A stretch of 64,000 bases of DNA, taken from Cranoglanis bouderius. Its lineage: Eukaryota > Chordata > Actinopteri > Siluriformes > Cranoglanididae. The first letter of the stretch is position 1. Each line of letters starts with the position of its first letter. Made by a program: the position numbers and the translations under genes. Below, piece after piece: positions 59,601 to 64,000 of this stretch. Below the pieces are notes generated by a model. That model saw only the letters and a list, made by a program, of their open reading frames with translations. It had not been told where the DNA came from and ran no database searches. Location: assembly GCA_023630585.1 (NCBI GenBank), contig CM042551.1:4562501-4626500 (forward strand). The letters run 5' to 3'.

Positions 59601-61380
59601 TCCGATATGAAAGAAACGACAGTCGGCACCCTTTCGAATCGAAGAAGGGCAGAACCATATGACCGCATGGTATCGACGTCACGATAAATCCACTCACGAT
59701 ACACTTTTCTGCGCTGTCGGAAATACTTTTATAACTGTAGCCAACCGACTTGTTACTCACGGTAACAAAATCGTTCAGCGAATGATCCTTTATGGTGTTG
59801 AGGCCGTCATTTGTAGCTTCTCGATTCCGATTGGTCGGAACTTGTTGATCCATTTCCTTCAATAACAGCGGCCCAGGTTTATCTTAACACGCTCGTACCT
59901 TTATATACCTTCCTGTTTCTATGGTAACAGCTACTTCATGTGGACTTCTATAGCTCGACATAAAACGCACGTAATTGCTGATATGGTGAAGTTTTCTACG
60001 AGGAGACGTCCGTTTAGCGTTTATGGAAGGAGTCTCCAGTGTCAGAGGTAAAGCTGTTTGTTGTTCTGCAATCTTCAAAGGATAAAAATGTATGGTGTGT
60101 CACGGTTTAATCTAGTGGTTCTCAGTCTTTTTTTTTTTTTTTTTGTAGCCTCGGACCCGTTTTAACTGTAAAATAATTTCCACGGGGTCCCCCGGTATAG
60201 ATTTATTTCCGAATGATATTTTTTTTGGAGCCGTAGAGTTTTCTGAATTTTTTCGATAGAACTGTCGACCGAGTTGACTTTGGTGCTTGGACCCCTAAAT
60301 ATAATGGCTTTGATAGGTTTGATAATGTTGCGATTTGCACCATTAACAAAATAACAATAACCCCACTACACGTCAGGCTGCATCGCCTGACCCCGCTGTT
60401 GATTATTTTCCTATAGCAGCATGCCTCCAAGTGTTTTATCCCTTACTTATGTTGAGCTTCGGTAGCTTCACTATACGATAGCGTTCCTCCAAAACAAAAA
60501 TTGTCATTGTTTATTCATGTAAATGCAAATCTACTAAACATCTGCACTCATGCATGGTTTCATAGGTGACTTTTTGTTTGTTTGTTTGTTTGTTTTTTTG
60601 TTAGTTTTATCTCAGTAATTATGTCTGGAAGGTCTTGGAAATCGGATCTCTGGCGTCCAGGAACCATCGGGGCTGATATGACGTGTAGTGACAGGGCCAC
60701 ACTTCGGCGGCGGGATGAAAAGCGTGACGTTTTTGTGTGTTGTCTGCTCTAAAGCCAGTCCGGTGTCAGGGTGTAAAGGGGAGGTGGGAGGTAGCGCTGG
60801 AGGGGGAGATGATGATGCTGCTGCTGCTGCTGCTGCTGCTTCTTCAACAGCTTTTCTCTCCAGACAAATTAGGGCTATGCTTCATTTAACAACTCATTTA
60901 GCTGTGGAGAGGCATGGAGGACCACTTCAGCACCCTCAATATCTCCGTTACAGGCAACCGAGGTCGCTTTAAAAAGCTCTCCGGGTTGTTATTTATATTA
61001 ATAATGTACGAAAACTCATTGTGCTTTTGTGACTCATTTGTGCATCGTCCCATTTAGTCACGTGTGGTGTTGTGATTAATTTCCTTTGCATTTTTGCGCC
61101 CGAGAAACGTGCGCTGGATGTTCAGCGTTGTGAAATATTCTATACTATACAACACTATACTATATGCCTGCCATAATGTACGTTCTGGTATACACCGGCT
61201 TCCTCCCTACACATATGAACGAAGTCGTACTGACTGTCTCTCTCTTCTCTTTTCTTCTTTTTTTTTTTTATTTTTTATTTTTATTTTATTATTTCTCTCT
61301 TTGCAGAAAACACGCGTTGAACTGCCACAGAATGAAGCCCGCTCTCTTCAGCGTGCTGTGTGAGATCAAAGAGAAGACGG
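46929..61380 (+). CDS. pbx4: PBX-family TALE homeobox gene, best match PBX4; 3'-partial
   Basis: PBX proteins are TALE homeodomain partners of HOX and MEIS/PREP factors in embryonic patterning. Exon 1 (46929-47095) begins MDDHQTRMLSGLTGLGGLG and contains DIGDILQQIMAITDESLDEA, the start of the PBC-A domain. Exon 2 (61307-61380) continues RKHALNCHRMKPALFSVLCE and IKEKT. Exon 1 ends two bases into an Arg codon that exon 2 completes; exon 2 ends in phase 1 with donor GTAAGT. These are 80 codons of about 370-430; the homeodomain lies beyond the window. FSVLCEIKEKT, rather than FNVLC, resembles PBX2/PBX4. Linkage to atp13a1, as on human 19p13.11, favours pbx4. The long first intron is typical for PBX genes. 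Confidence 0.88.
47510..47865. repeat. GGGCTGGGCGATAT repeat, copy 1
   Basis: It starts GGGGCTGGGCGATATGACAG and ends TTATCGCGATATCGATACCG with TCGCCAAGCC, giving inverted ends. Related pieces are at 49428-49500, 53463-53560 and 55780-56048. A non-coding DNA element of unknown family in the pbx4 intron. Confidence 0.6.
49094..49290. promoter_or_regulatory. Candidate conserved element 1 in pbx4 intron 1
   Basis: It is a non-repetitive stretch between homopolymer runs with several TAAT cores (CGCTAATGCGTCTC, TTTTAATGATGCTGTTAATG, ACAATTAGTGAG). Composition and complexity differ from the repeat-rich neighbours. Regulatory function is inference. Confidence 0.3.
49556..49905. repeat. Dispersed repeat, second copy (inverted relative to 5186-5590)
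   Basis: It contains TACAAATAACCTGGACGATA and ends ACCCAATGCACCTTT, the mirror image of the copy in the atp13a1 intron. Confidence 0.6.
49906..50830. other. AT-rich part of pbx4 intron 1, nothing recognised
   Basis: Strongly AT-rich, with GTTATATT repeats (50494-50523) and an (ACT)n stretch (50679-50694). No exon is visible. Confidence 0.5.
50850..51235. promoter_or_regulatory. Candidate conserved element 2 in pbx4 intron 1
   Basis: A complex, GC-balanced block with TGCGCATTAGTCACATGC, GCGATTAATCTGCTCCCTC, TTAGCATAGATAATCACGG and TCTTAATTAAGTCATCGCC. Dense TAAT/ATTA cores and CpGs suggest regulatory DNA. Confidence 0.35.
51340..51860. repeat. Palindromic dispersed repeat (copy D) with an X-box-like site
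   Basis: GTTTCCATAGTAAC at 51346-51359, TGGAAGGAGTCTCCAGTGTC and GCGCGTTGTAACAG, then GGTATAAGAGGAATAAAACA and CTCCAGGACATGCTGTT. These are the same modules as copy A in the other orientation. Confidence 0.75.
53040..53180. promoter_or_regulatory. Candidate conserved element 3 in pbx4 intron 1
   Basis: It contains CATTGTGTGCGGCGTGCAAT, CAATTCTCCTATAATGTGTG, CACGAGAGCAGCTGG (E-box CAGCTG) and TCTATTAATGAGATGG. It is unique-looking and follows C-rich runs. Confidence 0.35.
53460..54290. other. Repeat-derived stretch with a spurious 279-codon frame
   Basis: It opens with a GGCGAT-type repeat fragment and a 17-G run (53496-53512). Later parts (TATCGGGTATCGGCCCCGCA) belong to a TATCGG-rich element. 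The long open frame has no domain or codon pattern I recognise. Confidence 0.4.
54716..55217. repeat. Decayed element with CCGATTGTTCGGC / TATCGGTC ends
   Basis: GTTAGAGTTCGACCGATTGT at the left, and ATCAGTTATCGGCAGGTACC plus CCACTATCGGTCTTTT at the right, look like paired ends of a non-coding fish element. The interior is T-rich. Confidence 0.4.
55780..56048. repeat. GGGCTGGGCGATAT repeat, copy 3
   Basis: It ends TTATCGCGATACCGATATTG and CGTATCGCCCAGCCC and begins GGTACGTATCGCGATATACA. The family matches 47510-47865. Confidence 0.6.
56090..56235. promoter_or_regulatory. Candidate conserved element 4 in pbx4 intron 1
   Basis: It contains TAATGTGATTAAATATTAAT, TTAAGCTCCATTATGCATCA, GGCAATAAAATGAGCC (a HOX13/CDX-type CAATAAAA site) and CATCACCACGATGATG. 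Dense homeodomain-type sites in non-repetitive DNA. Confidence 0.4.
56441..56478. repeat. (CT)n microsatellite
   Basis: About 19 CT units; a (GT)n tract of about 31 units follows at 56560-56621. Confidence 0.95.
57371..57801. mobile_element. TIR element with an internal CRE (copy 3)
   Basis: The left end CAGTCCGTACAGGGTTTT and right end GAATCCTGTAGGGACTG are inverted. The interior pairs over much of its length (GCGATGCGACTTGCGGAGTT with GATCTTGCGGAGTTTCC). A perfect TGACGTCA lies at 57654-57661. No coding capacity. Confidence 0.75.
58280..58565 (+). promoter_or_regulatory. GC-rich block; candidate alternative promoter and first exon of pbx4
   Basis: This is the most GC-rich block of the intron. 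It has a YY1-like CCGCCATCTT at 58285-58294. An ATG at 58402 (G at -3) opens a frame with no stop up to a donor-like CACAG|GTCAGT at 58565/58566. The frame leaves two bases (AG), exactly the phase needed to join pbx4 exon 2. A product would start MPVMALSAGCPQ and replace the exon 1 part of PBC-A. High GC also makes open frames by chance, so this is a hypothesis. Confidence 0.3.
59150..59300. promoter_or_regulatory. Candidate conserved element 5 in pbx4 intron 1
   Basis: GCTAATTAGCGTGAGTTATT, GATGCACTGCGGGCTAATCT, GTGTCAAAGGTTATTAGG and CTTAGGCCTGGTTATTTCC lie in unique-looking DNA. The palindromic GCTAATTAGC is a strong homeodomain site. Confidence 0.4.
59905..60460. repeat. Palindromic dispersed repeat (copy E) with an X-box-like site
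   Basis: GTTTCTATGGTAAC at 59915-59928, TGGAAGGAGTCTCCAGTGTC, and the right part GTTGATTATTTTCCTATAGC with AAGTGTTTTATCCCTTA. Confidence 0.7.
60640..60990. promoter_or_regulatory. Candidate conserved element 6 in pbx4 intron 1, with (CTG)n
   Basis: A complex block shortly before exon 2, with a (CTG)8 tract (60818-60840) and CAGACAAATTAGGGCTATGC, TTCATTTAACAACTCATTTA, GCTGTGGAGAGGCATGG. The low AT content and lack of repeats set it apart from its flanks. Confidence 0.35.
61307..61380 (+). CDS. pbx4: pbx4 exon 2
   Basis: It encodes KHALNCHRMKPALFSVLCEI then KEKT, one of the most conserved parts of all PBX proteins. It is bounded by a strong T-rich acceptor (TTTCTCTCTTTGCAG) and donor GTAAGT. 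Confidence 0.96.
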
Positions 61381-61875
61381 GTAAGTCATTCGGTCCTTTC
61401 AACTTCACTCCAGCTCATCGTTATTCTCTCCTCCTCTCTCTCTCTCTCACTCTCTCTCTCTCGCTCGCTCTCTCTCTCGCTCTCTTCACTTTTAACTCTG
61501 ATGTGACGACGTTCGATGCGGAAGGCGGAGACGGGTTTTTTTTTTTATTTTTGCTCTCTCCTTCTCTTCTTATACATTTCCTGGAATTCAGAATGGTCAC
61601 CTGTGTCTTGACCAGCGAGTCAAGGGTTTATATATGTATCTGCGTTGTCATACGGAGAGGAGGATTATGGGTAAGCACGAGCATGGCGTACAGAGACAGC
61701 CGGTCCTCCGACATGCTGAAAGCGTGCTGTGCGTAATTACAGCGCTGCGTGTCACCGCTGATTGGTTGAGGTGTGTCTGATTGCATACTCGGAAAACGTT
61801 GTACGGTTTATAGCAGCTCTATAATTAAGACAAAGCATCCAGAAAGTGCTGAGGAGCAGTGAAGAGAGGGATGGG

Positions 61876-61917
<42 letters not shown>

Positions 61918-61984
61918 AGGATCAACCTGCAGCTTCTCTCATCACCGTGTTTTATTAACACACTAATTAATACAATAAATGCCA

Positions 61985-63060
<1,076 letters not shown>

Positions 63061-63379
63061 TTATCATCTCGCCTTCAGTATGCATCGCTAGCTTCAGAGC
63101 ACTTAATCTCAATCTAGCATGCTACGTTTTTTTTTTTTTTTTTCCCTGCCAGAGCACCTATATTAGAGCAGGACACACTGGGGTTTTTTAACATCTAATT
63201 GACTTTCAGTAGAAAGGAAGTGTTTTCCAGACTTAAACATAAGGCTCTGGTAGCATTTCTACGCCTAAAGTGACACGCCTAATGAGTTCGACTGGAGCCC
63301 GCCTTCACCGTGCGGCCTTGTCTCGTTTATTCGAGGCATTTTGATTTTTTTTTGTTTTTTTTTTTCTCTGTGAGGTGCG

Positions 63380-63820
63380 AGATATTGCTTTGCGCTGTTG
63401 AAACAGTGGCAGCCAGGCGCATCATTAGCACCGCTCTGTGTTCATTAGGATCTTTTTATCCTTTCGTTTTCCTCGCGAGAGTCCGGGCGCAGTCCCTTCG
63501 GCCGAGGACGGGGTCTCGAGTTACGCCGTAAAAAGGTTGAGTGGGATTCGGTCGGTGGTGATCTGTGAATAAAACCCAGCTTCACTTTCCCGCTTAATTG
63601 GATGCAAGAAACGGGTCGAAGTGGAGGGAGGAGGTGGGGGGGGGGCGTGTGGGGGGGTGAGTGGGGGGGGATAGGGTGGTGGTGGTGGTGGTGCTCTTCT
63701 CTCCTCTCCCTTCTCTCTTCCCTCCCGTCACCATGGCAACCTGCTGTCTTATTTACCTAATGTCATTCACTTTGATTTTCACATCGAGTCCGGCAGCCGA
63801 GGGCGGACCCGTGAGAGAAG

Positions 63821-63851
<31 letters not shown>

Positions 63852-63890
63852 TTTTAATGCAGCTCTTTTGAGTGTTCAGAGGTAAGCGGA
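63380..63890. promoter_or_regulatory. Candidate regulatory block downstream of pbx4 exon 2
   Basis: Non-repetitive DNA with GGCGCATCATTAGCACCGCT and GTTCATTAGGATC. It then has G-rich runs (63630-63690), a perfect RFX X-box GTCACCATGGCAAC at 63727-63740 and TCACTTTGATTTTCAC. It lies in pbx4 intron 2. The motifs are directly visible; enhancer function is inference. Confidence 0.4.
63727..63740 (+). promoter_or_regulatory. RFX X-box GTCACCATGGCAAC
   Basis: All 14 positions fit the RFX consensus (GTNRCC, 2-nt spacer, RGYAAC). It sits in non-repetitive DNA 2.35 kb after pbx4 exon 2. Confidence 0.5.
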
Positions 63891-64000
63891 GTGGCTGTAT
63901 GGTGACGGAGTAAGGACCCAAGTCTCAGACAGGGAGGAATGAAATAAACACTCCTTTACTTTACTTCCTGTTGACACGTTTATCATCTCTCTCGCTGTCT

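Noticed and set aside
60688..60972. Frame with poly-Ala that resembles the PBX1 alanine run
   Set aside because: It lies before exon 2, whereas the PBX alanine run is encoded after it; no PBC sequence flanks it.

Overview
This is vertebrate nuclear DNA, almost certainly from a teleost fish. Genes are split into short exons with GT-AG introns. There are long (CA)n, (TA)n and poly-T tracts, Tc1-like transposon remnants, palindromic MITE-type repeats and tRNA-derived SINEs typical of fish. The repeat repertoire would suit a catfish-like fish, but I cannot settle the species from sequence alone.

Three protein genes lie on the + strand. (1) atp13a1, the P5A-type ATPase of the ER, runs from before the window to its stop at 24872. 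I resolved 24 exons (1424-24872) that join in one frame to about 1,078 residues; roughly the first 120-130 residues lie upstream. (2) dsn1, a subunit of the MIS12 kinetochore complex, occupies 27078-38591 in 11 exons and encodes about 334 residues. (3) A PBX homeobox gene, best read as pbx4, starts at 46929. Its first exon (46929-47095) and second exon (61307-61380) are separated by a 14.2 kb intron, and the rest of the gene lies beyond 64000. Closeness of atp13a1 and pbx4 matches their linkage on human 19p13.11; dsn1 between them is a different neighbourhood from the human one.

Introns and intergenic DNA are dominated by repeats. These include three degraded copies of one Tc1-like family, several TA-flanked palindromic MITEs, a palindromic family that repeatedly carries RFX X-box-like sites, and another family carrying a perfect CRE in each of three copies. 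There is also a roughly 1 kb 30-bp minisatellite in dsn1 intron 2, a retroposed sequence with poly(A) tract and target-site duplication in dsn1 intron 9, and four long (TA)n arrays. The pbx4 intron also holds non-repetitive, homeodomain-site-rich blocks that look like candidate regulatory elements, and a GC-rich block that could be an alternative first exon.

The three genes have unrelated cellular roles (ER membrane protein quality control, chromosome segregation, developmental transcription). I see no operon-like or otherwise new multi-gene system here. The interesting material is in gene structure, nested transposons and possible regulatory DNA.
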